From Flavobacterium humi (GTDB lineage Bacteria; Bacteroidota; Bacteroidia; Flavobacteriales; Flavobacteriaceae): 64,000 bases of DNA. A program made the translations under genes and the position numbers. This document shows, one piece after another, positions 35,020-44,301 of the stretch; position 1 is the stretch's first letter, and each line of letters opens with the position of its first letter. The notes below the pieces were generated by a model. The model saw only the letters and a program-made list of their open reading frames with translations, was not told where the DNA came from and searched no databases. The stretch lies in NCBI RefSeq assembly GCF_004745595.1, contig NZ_SRLH01000003.1, positions 186,001 to 250,000 on the forward strand. The letters are read 5' to 3'.

Positions 35020-35763
35020 TTATTTCAATTCCTTGATGGCGCTTTTCTCAATCCAGCCTTCTTTTTGGTCCAATAACCGGATTTTTTTGTAATTGTTCAA
35101 ACTTTCCAACACATATACCTTGGTTCCTGCGTGCAGGGCAAAAGCTTCCGGTGCGGCAGAATTGGGTTCGCTTTTAACCGAGGCCACTTCTGCGAAAACA
35201 ACAGCCGGGCGGTCATTTTCGTGATGGTTCTTTTGGAGGAAACCCGCAAAAACACTAACAATCGCAAACAGCAACACGAAAAGCATACTGGTAAAAAATA
35301 TTCTTTTCAAACCGGTTTTACTGGAAAAATAATACCCGACAAAACACAACAGGAACAAGACCGATAAGGCAACCGCTACCCAGGCCCAGGTATCGTAATG
35401 GAATCCGGATGTGAAGTCCTGTATGATTTTGGCAAAACCAACCGTTGGCACTTCCGTAATGTCATCGATGGCCATTTTTTGGGCAAAGGCCAGGTTGTTC
35501 TGTATTTCCGAATCGTTTGGATTGAGCAGCAATGCTTTTTCAAAATTGAAAACCGAAGGGGCTACTTTATGCATCTTATAATAGCAATTCCCTAAATTAA
35601 AGTACAATTCCGCAGACTGCTGCCCTGATTTGATAATGGTTTCATAGGATTCGGCCGCTTTTTCATATTGCCCTTTCTGATAGAGATCATTCCCTTTTTC
35701 AAAGGCGGATTGTGCCCAGAAAACCTGGGTCGACAATAAAAATATATAAAGGATGTTTTTCAT
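35020..35763 (-). CDS. batE: BatE: TPR and SH3-like membrane protein
   Basis: This 247-residue protein has a signal peptide (ending WAQ), two to three TPR units (FEKGNDLYQKGQYEKAAESYETII and following, about 20-95) and two transmembrane helices (about 125-145, 155-175). The C-terminal bacterial SH3-like domain covers about 190-247 (AGTKVYVLESLNNYKKIRLLDQKEGWIEKSAIKEL). It is the last gene of the Bat (Bacteroides aerotolerance) operon and starts 22 bases after batD. Its molecular role is unknown; Bat proteins have been tied to oxygen tolerance and envelope function. Confidence 0.85.
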   Translation of the reverse strand: MKNILYIFLLSTQVFWAQSAFEKGNDLYQKGQYEKAAESYETIIKSGQQSAELYFNLGNCYYKMHKVAPSVFNFEKALLLNPNDSEIQNNLAFAQKMAIDDITEVPTVGFAKIIQDFTSGFHYDTWAWVAVALSVLFLLCFVGYYFSSKTGLKRIFFTSMLFVLLFAIVSVFAGFLQKNHHENDRPAVVFAEVASVKSEPNSAAPEAFALHAGTKVYVLESLNNYKKIRLLDQKEGWIEKSAIKELK

Positions 35764-35785
35764 TTTAGGTAAAAATTATCAGTCG

Positions 35786-37567
35786 CTAGATTTGTTTTTC
35801 CAATTCGGAAATAATCGTAACCGCCAAATCGTAATCATTCTGGATACTGGTACTTGTGGAAGGAGCGTAACGGGCAAACTCACAGCTTTCCGTCAAGGCG
35901 ATAAATTGGCTCACTGTTTCCGGGTTTGCGTTTTTAGCCAACAGGTATTCCCTGATTTTGTCCTTACTCATTTCCGATGTTTCAATATGCAACTTGGCTT
36001 TTAGGAAATTATGCAGCGCCTTTTCCAGGGCAATGTAAAACGGCTCTTTGTTGTTGAGCTGTTTTTGTGCCTCCGATAAATATTTCTTGGCCAATTTATT
36101 CGACAATTTAATCCTGTTCCCAACCACATCGCCATCAATTGCTTCTTTTTTCTTGCGGATCGCCATAATGACCGGAATCAGCAAAAACGGAAGGAAAAGC
36201 AAACTATAAAACAACCCCGAGCCCAGGAAATCGGTTTGATTGATATCAGCCAAAACCGTTTTAAGCTTTATGAATCCGAAGGTCGCGTTGGAAGCCACTT
36301 TGGTTTTATCCGGATTATTCCCAGGCGTAGCATTGTTATTGGCAGCGATTGGACCGTCCAGGACTTCTATGGTAATCTCTTTGGAAGAAATCGTTTTGTA
36401 TGTTTTGGTCGTTAAATCGAAATACGAAAAAACCAATGGCTGTATCGGGTAATTCCCTTTAAACTGCGGGATAACCGTGTAAGTGTCCGAAATATTCCCG
36501 GTCATTCCCGATAATGGTGTCTCCACACTTTCTTTATGAACGGGATCATACATTTCCAGCGAGCTTGGCAATACCGGTTTTGGCAACGTGAATAATTTCA
36601 GGTTTCCTTTTCCGGACACCACGACTTTTAAATCGAGTGATTCCCCATTTTTGAGTTTGGTTTTCGAGGGAACGACATTAAAATTGAAACTGCCCACTGC
36701 TCCGGTAAAATCCTCCGGTTTCCCGGCTTCCGGCAAAGGTTTTACGTTGATGATTTTGGCTCCGGCCGAAACCCTTTTATTGGCAACGGTCATTAACGGC
36801 CTGCCGAAGAAATCGACTTTATTGGAAGGAACTTCGACTTCCACATCGAGGGTAAGGGGTTCGATTTCGAGCTTTCCGGATTTCTGCGGATATAAAACTG
36901 TTTTCCGTAAAACGGCAAAACGGTAATCTTCTCCTTGGTATTTGCCCTGTTGCACCTGCAATTGCTTTACGTCTATATTCTGGCTCCAGAAATTAGAATA
37001 TTTCGGGCTTTCTACCTCACGCCAGCCGCCCACTGCCGAACGGTTGCTTACGTAAATTTTATACACGACCGTAATAGGTTCGTTCAGGTAAGGGTTCGAA
37101 TTCGAGATTTCAGCCACCAGGTGCACTCCGTCTTTCCCTGCATATGTTGGTTGCTGCTGCTGGTTGTTGTAAGGATTGCCGTAAGGATCCCTTTCTTCTG
37201 CAACGGCATTTCCCACGGTAATTTTTATGGGAGATGTTTTATAGGTTTGCCCATTGATTTCAATAGACGATTGTTTAATGAGAATTACTCCTTTTTTTAG
37301 GGGCATCAGGACATAACTGTAGGTTTTGTTGAAGGATTTCCTTCCATTGACCCATAGGTAATTTACAGATTGCCCGGGGCCGCCCACTACTTTGAAACCT
37401 TCAAAAGAAGGAGGGTTGAAGTTATCCCCGTCTTCATTCATGATAAAATCAATGCGTAGGCGTTCGTTGATCCCTAAAGCGGTTTTACTCACTTTGGCTT
37501 CAAATTCCACCTGTGCAAATAGTGACAGATTTGCTATTAATGCTACTATTAAAAGTATTTTCTTCAT
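35786..37567 (-). CDS. batD: BatD: exported protein with oxygen-tolerance domain
   Basis: This 593-residue protein has a signal peptide (MKKILLIVALIANLSLFAQ). Several beta-sandwich regions follow, with the BatD landmark GGPGQSVNYLWVNGRKSFNKTYSYVLMPLKKG near residue 60. One C-terminal transmembrane helix lies near 430-450 (FLGSGLFYSLLFLPFLLIPVIMAI), and a cytoplasmic helical tail ends the protein. The family (BatD-type, oxygen tolerance) is always found with BatA/BatB. An upstream ATG at 37582 adds five residues and is less likely. It lies between batC and batE in the operon. Confidence 0.9.
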   Translation of the reverse strand: MKKILLIVALIANLSLFAQVEFEAKVSKTALGINERLRIDFIMNEDGDNFNPPSFEGFKVVGGPGQSVNYLWVNGRKSFNKTYSYVLMPLKKGVILIKQSSIEINGQTYKTSPIKITVGNAVAEERDPYGNPYNNQQQQPTYAGKDGVHLVAEISNSNPYLNEPITVVYKIYVSNRSAVGGWREVESPKYSNFWSQNIDVKQLQVQQGKYQGEDYRFAVLRKTVLYPQKSGKLEIEPLTLDVEVEVPSNKVDFFGRPLMTVANKRVSAGAKIINVKPLPEAGKPEDFTGAVGSFNFNVVPSKTKLKNGESLDLKVVVSGKGNLKLFTLPKPVLPSSLEMYDPVHKESVETPLSGMTGNISDTYTVIPQFKGNYPIQPLVFSYFDLTTKTYKTISSKEITIEVLDGPIAANNNATPGNNPDKTKVASNATFGFIKLKTVLADINQTDFLGSGLFYSLLFLPFLLIPVIMAIRKKKEAIDGDVVGNRIKLSNKLAKKYLSEAQKQLNNKEPFYIALEKALHNFLKAKLHIETSEMSKDKIREYLLAKNANPETVSQFIALTESCEFARYAPSTSTSIQNDYDLAVTIISELEKQI

Positions 37568-37585
37568 TTTATAATCCTGCATTTA

Positions 37586-38299
37586 TTACCAGTCCTTTTC
37601 GTTGTCAACCGGTTTTCCTTTTACTTTTTTACCATTTACCTTATCCTGGATTTTCTTTTCCTCATTGTTTACGGCATCGAGTAATGTTTTCATTCTTTCC
37701 TGTGACGCTCCGCCTTGTTTGGGCTGTGGCTTAGGGTTTTGCTGGTCTTCTTTCGGTTTCCCTTTGTCTTTTTTGTCGTCACCTTCTTTTTTATCGTCCT
37801 TTTTGTCTTCTTTTTTATCCTTGTCTTTGTTTTTATCCTTCTTGTCGTCTTTTTTCTTGTCGTCTTTTGGAGGATTTTCTTTGAGTTTCTTTTTGGCTAA
37901 AGCATAATTATAGCGCGTCTGCTCATCGGTAGGATCATTTCGAAGGGCGTTTTTATAGGCTTCGACAGCCTTTCCGTATTCTTTTTCATTCATGAACACA
38001 TTCCCGATATTATGGAATGCCGCATGCTTTTGTTTTTTGCCTTTGGCGGTTTCAATAGCTTTTGCATACGCATATTTGGCTTCACTGGACTGGTTTTGCT
38101 TATAAATGGCATTCCCTAAATTATAGGCAGCTGCCGGCCTTTTGGCATTATTTGCTTTGGAAATCCTGTAATTCGCTTCCGCTTCAGCGTACTGTTTTTT
38201 AGCGTATTCTTCATTTCCCTGCGGCAGGTCAAAATCTTTTTTTTGAGAAAATGCTGCTGCAGAAATCAATAAAGCCAATAGCAATATGGTCTTTTTCAT
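37586..38299 (-). CDS. batC: BatC: TPR protein with a lysine-rich tail
   Basis: This 237-residue protein has a signal peptide (ending AFSQ) and three TPR units (about 28-130, e.g. KQYAEAEANYRISKANNAKRPAAAYNLGNAIYK). A low-complexity charged tail of alternating Lys and Asp (KKDDKKDKNKDKDKKED, about 150-185) follows, with a short helical end. The low-complexity DNA gives long open frames on the other strand, which are not genes. It starts 3 bases after the batB stop. The Bat TPR proteins are thought to scaffold the BatA/B integrins-like domains; that is inference. Confidence 0.88.
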   Translation of the reverse strand: MKKTILLLALLISAAAFSQKKDFDLPQGNEEYAKKQYAEAEANYRISKANNAKRPAAAYNLGNAIYKQNQSSEAKYAYAKAIETAKGKKQKHAAFHNIGNVFMNEKEYGKAVEAYKNALRNDPTDEQTRYNYALAKKKLKENPPKDDKKKDDKKDKNKDKDKKEDKKDDKKEGDDKKDKGKPKEDQQNPKPQPKQGGASQERMKTLLDAVNNEEKKIQDKVNGKKVKGKPVDNEKDW

Positions 38300-38302
38300 A
38301 TC

Positions 38303-39349
38303 TTATTTTTGCTTTTTCTCGTTAAACAAATTCAATTTTTGTACCCATTTCGTTTTTCTTTCCAATAAAAAGAGATCCAGCAGTATTACAAAGAAACCAA
38401 TTCCTAAAAACCATTGGAATTGCGATTGGAAGTTAGCCATTTCTGTGGCTTCAAATTCCGTTTTTTGAATATTATTAAGTGATTTTTTGATAAAACTAAC
38501 CACTTCTTTGGTATTATTGCCGTTGATGTAACCTCCTTTGGCCGCTTTGGCGATGGCTTCCAGGGCTTCGGGGCGCAATTTGGTCACAACCACTTCGCCG
38601 GTGCTTTTATCGCGGTGGAAACTCTCTATAACGCCGTTTTTCTTGTTTGGAATAGGCCCACCGGCTGTTGTCCCGATACCGATCGTGATGATCTTCATTC
38701 CTATTTTACGGGCTTCTTCTGCAGCATTTTCGGCACCTTCCGAGTGGTCTTCCCCATCGGAAATCATAATCATCAGTTTGCTGGTGTTCGGGCTTCCTTC
38801 AAAATATTTCCCCGATAATTTTATGGCTTCATCCAGGTTGCTCCCTTGCGAGGAAACCATTCCCGTATTCATGCTTTGCAGGAACATTTTGGCCACATTG
38901 TAATCGGTTGTGATGGGCAAAACAGGAAATGCGCTCCCGGCATAGGCGATGATCCCTATCCTGTCGCTGCCTAAGTTATTGATAATCTGGGACACGACTT
39001 GTTTGCTTTTTTCCAGTCGGTTGGGCGCGATATCTTCTGCCAGCATACTTTTGGAGACATCAATGGCAAAAACAATATCGATTCCTTCTCTTTTTACTTT
39101 TTCTACCTTGGTCCCGATTTTCGGATTGACTAAACCGATGATCATCATGGACAATCCAAACAGCAAAAGCCCAAATTTTAAGGCCGGTTTGAAGTTTGAT
39201 TTCTCCGGGCTTAACTTTTTGACCAGTTCCAAATCCCCGAACTCGCGCTGTTTTTTCCTTTTCCAGAATTCGATATACAGGAAAAGCACCGCCAGGGTAG
39301 GCAGCAGTAACAATAAATACAAATATTTTGATTCGTCTAACTCGTACAT
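38303..39349 (-). CDS. batB: BatB: membrane-anchored von Willebrand A domain protein
   Basis: This 348-residue protein has transmembrane helices near 8-25, 55-75 and 318-335. A vWA domain with the MIDAS motif DVSKS (IVFAIDVSKSMLAEDIAPNRLEKS, about 90-115) lies between them. The domain can bind metal-dependently to partners. It is paired with BatA, 6 bases upstream. Together they form the core of the Bat complex in Bacteroidetes inner membranes. Confidence 0.92.
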   Translation of the reverse strand: MYELDESKYLYLLLLLPTLAVLFLYIEFWKRKKQREFGDLELVKKLSPEKSNFKPALKFGLLLFGLSMMIIGLVNPKIGTKVEKVKREGIDIVFAIDVSKSMLAEDIAPNRLEKSKQVVSQIINNLGSDRIGIIAYAGSAFPVLPITTDYNVAKMFLQSMNTGMVSSQGSNLDEAIKLSGKYFEGSPNTSKLMIMISDGEDHSEGAENAAEEARKIGMKIITIGIGTTAGGPIPNKKNGVIESFHRDKSTGEVVVTKLRPEALEAIAKAAKGGYINGNNTKEVVSFIKKSLNNIQKTEFEATEMANFQSQFQWFLGIGFFVILLDLFLLERKTKWVQKLNLFNEKKQK

Positions 39350-39355
39350 TTTCTC

Positions 39356-40357
39356 TTAAATAAAACTTCTAAAAATGGTATTCCTCAAAACAATCTCGAT
39401 TAGCAGCAATATTCCTGCAAGCCAGACCAAAGGCCTGAACTTTTCATCGTAATTGACATATTTCAACTCTTCCACTTTTGTTTTTTCCAATTTATTGATT
39501 TCGTTATAAATACTTTCCAAGCCTGAATTATCCTGGGCCCTAAAATATTTCCCTCCTGTTTTTTTCGCAATCTGCTTCATCAGCTCCTGATCGATTTCCA
39601 CCGGCATCATTCGGTACAAAAACCCGCCGTTTGGCGCTTGTGCATAAGGAAAAAGGGCATTTCCGTTTGTCCCTATTCCGATCGTATATACTTTGATGCC
39701 ATATTCGGCGGCAATTTCCGATGCCATAATCGGTTCCAGGAAACCGGCATTGTTCACACCATCGGTCATCAGGATGATTATTTTACTCTTTGCCTTGCTG
39801 TCTTTCAAACGGTTAACCGCTGTGGCGAGCCCCATCCCAATTCCGGTCCCGTCTTGCAGTACATTATCGTATCTGATGCTTTTTATAGCTTCCAACACCA
39901 CCGCTTTGTCACTGGTCACGGGTGTTTTGGTATAGGCTTCGGCGGCATACACCACTACACCGATCCTATCGTTGACGCGGGCTTCGACAAAATCAGAAGC
40001 CACTCTTTTCAAGGCTTCCATCCTGTTAGGTTTTAAATCTTTGGCCATCATACTGCCGGAAACGTCTGAAGCAATTACGATATCAATCCCGTTTGTCGAA
40101 CTTGTCTTGTTGCTTACATCAACAGTCCTCGGCCTTGCCATAGCCACGATTAACGCGCCCAAAGCCAATAATCGTAAACCAAACAGCAACGGTTTGAGTT
40201 TCGGCAGGATAGATTGTGATGTTTTAAACCCTTGCAGCGAACTTATCTTCAAGGTCGGTTTTTCTTCTTTTCTTTTGAAAAAATACCAGGCAACCGCAAA
40301 TGGCAGCAGCAAAAACAACCAAAAAAGCTCCGGATTTAAAAAAGTGATATTGGTCAT
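39356..40357 (-). CDS. batA: BatA: membrane-anchored von Willebrand A domain protein
   Basis: This 333-residue protein has helices near 8-22 and 60-78 at the N-terminus and one near 310-325. Its vWA domain has the MIDAS DVSGS (IVIASDVSGSMMAKDLKPNRMEALKR, about 90-115). The sequence parallels BatB, so the pair arose by duplication. It starts one base after the preceding gene's stop (40359), indicating a tight operon. Function is as for BatB. Confidence 0.92.
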   Translation of the reverse strand: MTNITFLNPELFWLFLLLPFAVAWYFFKRKEEKPTLKISSLQGFKTSQSILPKLKPLLFGLRLLALGALIVAMARPRTVDVSNKTSSTNGIDIVIASDVSGSMMAKDLKPNRMEALKRVASDFVEARVNDRIGVVVYAAEAYTKTPVTSDKAVVLEAIKSIRYDNVLQDGTGIGMGLATAVNRLKDSKAKSKIIILMTDGVNNAGFLEPIMASEIAAEYGIKVYTIGIGTNGNALFPYAQAPNGGFLYRMMPVEIDQELMKQIAKKTGGKYFRAQDNSGLESIYNEINKLEKTKVEELKYVNYDEKFRPLVWLAGILLLIEIVLRNTIFRSFI

Positions 40358-40358
40358 T

Positions 40359-41951
40359 TTAATTCGTAATTTGTAATTCGACTGAATTTAACATGCGTTC
40401 GGATATTTTCTGTGCATTTTCATCGCCTTCCCTATGCATGACCATGATTTGCTGCAACCCGCCCGATTGGCTGAACAGCAAGATCTCGTAATACATTTTT
40501 TGCTTTTCAAAAGTAAGGGTTCCGTACCCTTTGACTCCTTTAATTCCCTTCTCTGTATTGAATTCTTCCTGCTTGGCCAAGATATTCTGGCAACCTTGCG
40601 ATTCCAATGTCTGGATGGTTCCGTTTAAGGCCTGTGTCAGATCGGCATCCGTTTCTTTTTTAAACTGGATCGTAGAAACGACGATATTAAATCGCTCTAT
40701 TAAACTTCCGTAACCAAACATTTGCATGTCTTTGATTAAGGCCATGGCATCTTTTGGTGCTGTTTTTTTGGCATCAAGCCTTTTGAGGACTTCCGGAGTT
40801 TCAATAGTGACTGACGGATTTCCGTAATCGCTGCGTATCCATTGCCCGTTTAAGAGTTCTTTTGTGGAATGCCCTACAAAACCGTTTTTAACATAATCTA
40901 CTCCTTTGGTGGCCACAATGAAACCCAGGAGAAGCACTATAGAACCTAAAACAATCCCACCGATAGCCAGTTTTTTATTCCGCTTTTCCTTTTTAAGTTT
41001 GATTTCCTGCTGCAGCAATTCCCATTTCTTGCTGGTTTCATCGATTACTACCGGAATCGATTTGTCGAGTACCGAAATGGTATTTTCGATTTTCCTGCGG
41101 TCTTCTTCAATCTCGAAATCCAGTGGTTTGGATTTTGCGAATTTTACAAGGTCCGCTTGTTTTAATACTTTTTCCAAACCTTCCAGCGTTTCTTTGGAAA
41201 GTTTCATTTTCTTTTTGGCAGAAGCCGCCCGAAGGGCTACAATCAGTTCCGAAGTCGTACTTTCTTTGGCCGGGACTTCGATAGCTTCTTCAATGTAATC
41301 TCTTGTAATATCGGTCAGTTCCGAATAATATTCCTTGACTTCCCCTTTTTGCAGCAATTCCTTTTTCTCCAATAGTTGAAGTAAACTGGTTGCTTTTTCA
41401 ATCGGTGAATTGTATACGATTGCTTTTTCCGGTTCTTTTCTGTATTTTTTCCATAGGAAATACGCCAGGAAGCCAAGTCCGATAAGCCCTAAAAGCCCCA
41501 AAAGGTATTTCCACCAGTCGCCCATAGGTTTCCTCACCTGGATGATGGGTTTGATGTCGTACATTTTTTGCTTTAACGTATCTACTTTTACATTGGAAAC
41601 CTCAACGGCAATACTATCCGAAAACACGGGTATCCTGTCTATCAGGACCGGGATTCTCGGAATAACGTACTTTCCGGAATCAAATTGGGTCAATCCGTAT
41701 TTCTTGATCAGTTCATAACGCGAATTTTCTTTGACGGTATCCACAGGATACGATTCGATCACTTCAAGACTGCCGAAATTTTTAGCATTTGGGAAAAGCA
41801 CTTTGGAGGACGCGTTTACCTTTGCCTTGAGTGTCAGGGTAAATTGTGCGCCTATTTTATTTTTTGTAGTATCTACAGAGGTTTCCAATGGCTTTGTTTG
41901 CGCCAGGCCAGCAGAAGCAATCAGCAACAGGAAATAAAACTTTAAATTCAT
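40359..41951 (-). CDS. BatF-like membrane protein of the Bat operon
   Basis: This 530-residue protein has a signal peptide (MNLKFYFLLLIASAGLAQ), an N-terminal beta-rich domain and a first transmembrane helix near 150-170 (YLLGLLGLIGLGFLAYFLW). A cytoplasmic helical region follows, then a second membrane helix near 325-345 (GGIVLGSIVLLLGFIVA) and a C-terminal alpha/beta domain. It sits between DUF58 and batA, the place where DUF4381-like partners are found in Bat loci. The ATG at 42029 would overlap the DUF58 gene and lacks a signal peptide, so 41951 is used. The exact function is unknown. Confidence 0.75.
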   Translation of the reverse strand: MNLKFYFLLLIASAGLAQTKPLETSVDTTKNKIGAQFTLTLKAKVNASSKVLFPNAKNFGSLEVIESYPVDTVKENSRYELIKKYGLTQFDSGKYVIPRIPVLIDRIPVFSDSIAVEVSNVKVDTLKQKMYDIKPIIQVRKPMGDWWKYLLGLLGLIGLGFLAYFLWKKYRKEPEKAIVYNSPIEKATSLLQLLEKKELLQKGEVKEYYSELTDITRDYIEEAIEVPAKESTTSELIVALRAASAKKKMKLSKETLEGLEKVLKQADLVKFAKSKPLDFEIEEDRRKIENTISVLDKSIPVVIDETSKKWELLQQEIKLKKEKRNKKLAIGGIVLGSIVLLLGFIVATKGVDYVKNGFVGHSTKELLNGQWIRSDYGNPSVTIETPEVLKRLDAKKTAPKDAMALIKDMQMFGYGSLIERFNIVVSTIQFKKETDADLTQALNGTIQTLESQGCQNILAKQEEFNTEKGIKGVKGYGTLTFEKQKMYYEILLFSQSGGLQQIMVMHREGDENAQKISERMLNSVELQITN

Positions 41952-41979
41952 TTGATTGTAACTCTTTTTTCTTAAATCA

Positions 41980-42846
41980 TTATCTTGATTTAAAATAACC
42001 CAATAATTTTTTGACATAGCTTTCATCAACCCTTGTACTTACGGTACCTGAGCCGCATTTGGAAAAAATATCCTTAAAATAATCCACTTTGCTGCTGTAA
42101 TATTTCTCATAAGCCAAGCGGACACTTTTCGAATTGGTATTCACCCATTGCGTTTCTCCTGTTTCGGCATCCTGCATGGGAACCAGCCCTACATTTGGCA
42201 TTTTTTCTTCCCTCGCATCATAGACACGCACTCCGGTAATATCGTGTTTTTTTCCGGCTATTTTTAAGGTTTTTTCATAATCGTCGTCTGCAATGAAATC
42301 AGAGATCATGAATACGATCGCTTTTTTCTTTTGTGTCCCCGATAAAAATTTTAAAGCTTGTGAGATATTGGTTTTATTGCTTTTGGGTGAAAATTCGATC
42401 AACTCCCTGATAATCCTCAACACGTGCGATTTCCCTTTTTTCGGTGGAATGTATAATTCTATTTCATCTGAAAATAAAATCAATCCGATCTTGTCGTTGT
42501 TCTGTGTTGCCGAAAAAGCCATTGTTGCTGCAATTTCGGTAACAATTTCGCTTTTGGTCTGGCTTTTGGTCCCGAAACTTTCCGAACCGGAAATATCGAC
42601 CATGAGCATCATCGTCAATTCCCGTTCCTCTTCGAACACCTTGATATAAGGCTCGTTATAGCGTGCCGTCACATTCCAGTCGATAGCCCGGACATCGTCT
42701 CCGTACTGGTATTGGCGGACTTCGGAAAATGTCATCCCGCGGCCTTTGAAAGACGTGTGGTATTCCCCCGAGAAAATATGATCGCTCAATCTTCGGGTCT
42801 TGATTTCTATTTTTCGGACTTTTTTAAGTAATTCCTTGGTATCCAT
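41980..42846 (-). CDS. DUF58 domain protein of the Bat/MoxR operon
   Basis: This 288-residue protein starts MDTKELLKKVRKIEIKTRRL and has the DUF58 core YQYGDDVRAIDWNVTARYNEPYIKVFEEERE (about 47-77). It continues with a vWA-like segment, MMLMVDISGSESFGTKS (DxSxS near 83-92). DUF58 proteins are regular partners of MoxR ATPases and may act as their substrates or adapters. It lies between moxR (84 bases) and the BatF-like gene (28 bases). Confidence 0.9.
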   Translation of the reverse strand: MDTKELLKKVRKIEIKTRRLSDHIFSGEYHTSFKGRGMTFSEVRQYQYGDDVRAIDWNVTARYNEPYIKVFEEERELTMMLMVDISGSESFGTKSQTKSEIVTEIAATMAFSATQNNDKIGLILFSDEIELYIPPKKGKSHVLRIIRELIEFSPKSNKTNISQALKFLSGTQKKKAIVFMISDFIADDDYEKTLKIAGKKHDITGVRVYDAREEKMPNVGLVPMQDAETGETQWVNTNSKSVRLAYEKYYSSKVDYFKDIFSKCGSGTVSTRVDESYVKKLLGYFKSR

Positions 42847-42853
42847 GACTTTA

Positions 42854-42879
42854 GTTTTCAGTCGCAGTTTTCAGTCGCA
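42854..42879. repeat. 13-bp tandem word repeat in the moxR-DUF58 gap
   Basis: GTTTTCAGTCGCA occurs twice in a row. A further short repeat (GTAAACT, twice) follows within the same 84-base gap. It has no coding meaning in either frame that I can see. Confidence 0.65.
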
Positions 42880-42930
42880 GTAAAAGAGTATGGCTCTGTA
42901 AACTCTGACTACAAACCGTAAACTAAATTT

Positions 42931-43935
42931 TTAAGGTACTTCTATTTCGTTTACAATCTTGTTGATGATTTCAACCGAAGTGATATTTTCGGCTTCGGCT
43001 TCGTAAGTGATCCCGATACGGTGGCGCAGCACGTCGTGTACTACCGCACGTACATCTTCCGGGATTACGTAACCGCGGCGTTTGATGAAAGCGTAACATT
43101 TTGCGGCATTTGCCAGGTTGATGCTTCCACGTGGTGAAGCCCCGAAACTGATAAGTGGCTTAAGGTTTTCCAGTTTGTATTTTTCAGGGTAACGGGTTGC
43201 GAAAATAATATCCAAAATATATTTTTCGATTTTTTCATCCATGTAAACCTCACGTACAGACTGTTGTGCCCGTAGGATCTGGTCAATGGAAACCACTGCG
43301 TTCACTTTTTCGAATCCTCCGTTAAGGTTCTGGCGGACGATAGTTCTTTCATCCTCCATTTTAGGGTAATCGATAACGGTTTTCAGCATGAAACGGTCAA
43401 CCTGTGCTTCCGGAAGCGGGTAAGTACCTTCTTGTTCCACCGGGTTTTGAGTAGCTAATACCAGGAACGGCTTATCAAGCTTGAAAGAAGTATCGCCAAT
43501 GGTCACTTGTTTCTCCTGCATGGCTTCCAAAAGTGCCGATTGTACTTTGGCAGGTGCACGGTTTATCTCATCGGCAAGGACGAAATTTGCAAAAACAGGC
43601 CCTTTTTTGATAGAAAATTCATTTTGTTTGATATTATAGATCATGGTTCCGACTACATCGGCAGGCAACAGGTCCGGAGTAAACTGGATACGGCTAAAAC
43701 TTCCGTGAACCGCCTGGGCCAAAGTATTTATCGCCAGGGTTTTTGCCAGTCCCGGAACTCCTTCGAGTAAGATATGCCCTTGCCCCAAAAGCCCGATCAG
43801 CAATCGTTCGATCATGTGTTTCTGCCCCACAATCACTTTGTTCATTTCCATTGTGAGAAGATCGATAAAAGCGCTTTCCCTTTCAATTTTCTCATTAATT
43901 GCCCTAATATCTAAAGTCGTTGTATTTTCTTCCAT
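42931..43935 (-). CDS. MoxR family AAA+ ATPase
   Basis: This 334-residue cytosolic ATPase has Walker A GVPGLAKT (59-66), Walker B VLADEINRAP (near 118), and sensor and arginine-finger regions (LATQNPVEQEGTYPLPEAQVDRFMLK). MoxR ATPases act as chaperones for vWA-domain partners, here DUF58, BatA and BatB. It leads the eight-gene operon. A partial -7 box (TCAATTTG, 43983-43990) lies 48 bases upstream; no convincing -33 was found. Confidence 0.94.
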   Translation of the reverse strand: MEENTTTLDIRAINEKIERESAFIDLLTMEMNKVIVGQKHMIERLLIGLLGQGHILLEGVPGLAKTLAINTLAQAVHGSFSRIQFTPDLLPADVVGTMIYNIKQNEFSIKKGPVFANFVLADEINRAPAKVQSALLEAMQEKQVTIGDTSFKLDKPFLVLATQNPVEQEGTYPLPEAQVDRFMLKTVIDYPKMEDERTIVRQNLNGGFEKVNAVVSIDQILRAQQSVREVYMDEKIEKYILDIIFATRYPEKYKLENLKPLISFGASPRGSINLANAAKCYAFIKRRGYVIPEDVRAVVHDVLRHRIGITYEAEAENITSVEIINKIVNEIEVP

Positions 43936-44243
43936 TATTCTTTTTTTAAAGCCGTGAAATTAACATCTTAATTAATATGACGCAAATTGAAAATTAAATT
44001 AGTTTATCGATGTTAATAATGCGTTAAAAATTCTCGTAATGCATTATTTTTAAGGATAGTTTGTGAAATCGTTTTGCTATTTTTAAGAACTCATAATCCT
44101 TTTGTTTTAATCCCTGAATTTCAAGGCTTGGGCAACGGTCTCCTGAATTTAGCAATTTAGGATAAAACAGGTTTCGAAAAGGGCTGGAATTGTTTCTGAC
44201 GAATCTTTGGAGTATTTTTTCTTTGATTATAGTATAAAAAAAA
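43936..44243. other. Gene-free stretch upstream of moxR
   Basis: About 300 bases hold no credible open frame. The only structures seen are the partial -7 box for moxR (43983-43990) and, at the far end, the terminator of the DUF4382 gene. Confidence 0.6.
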
Positions 44244-44277
44244 TACCAACCAAATCGAAAATCTTCATTGGTTGGTA
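44244..44277 (-). terminator. Intrinsic terminator of the DUF4382 gene
   Basis: The 10-bp stem TACCAACCAA / TTGGTTGGTA is followed on the minus strand by a run of T (44236-44243). Confidence 0.8.
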
Positions 44278-44301
44278 AAGTGGAATATAACTAACTTCAA
44301 A

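Noticed and set aside
37602..37907. Plus-strand Ser/Phe/Leu-rich open frames opposite batC
   Set aside because: Produced by the Lys/Asp-rich low-complexity codons of batC read backwards.
42847..42930. Promoter or terminator within the Bat operon
   Set aside because: The gap has tandem words but no -7 box match and no stem with a T-run.
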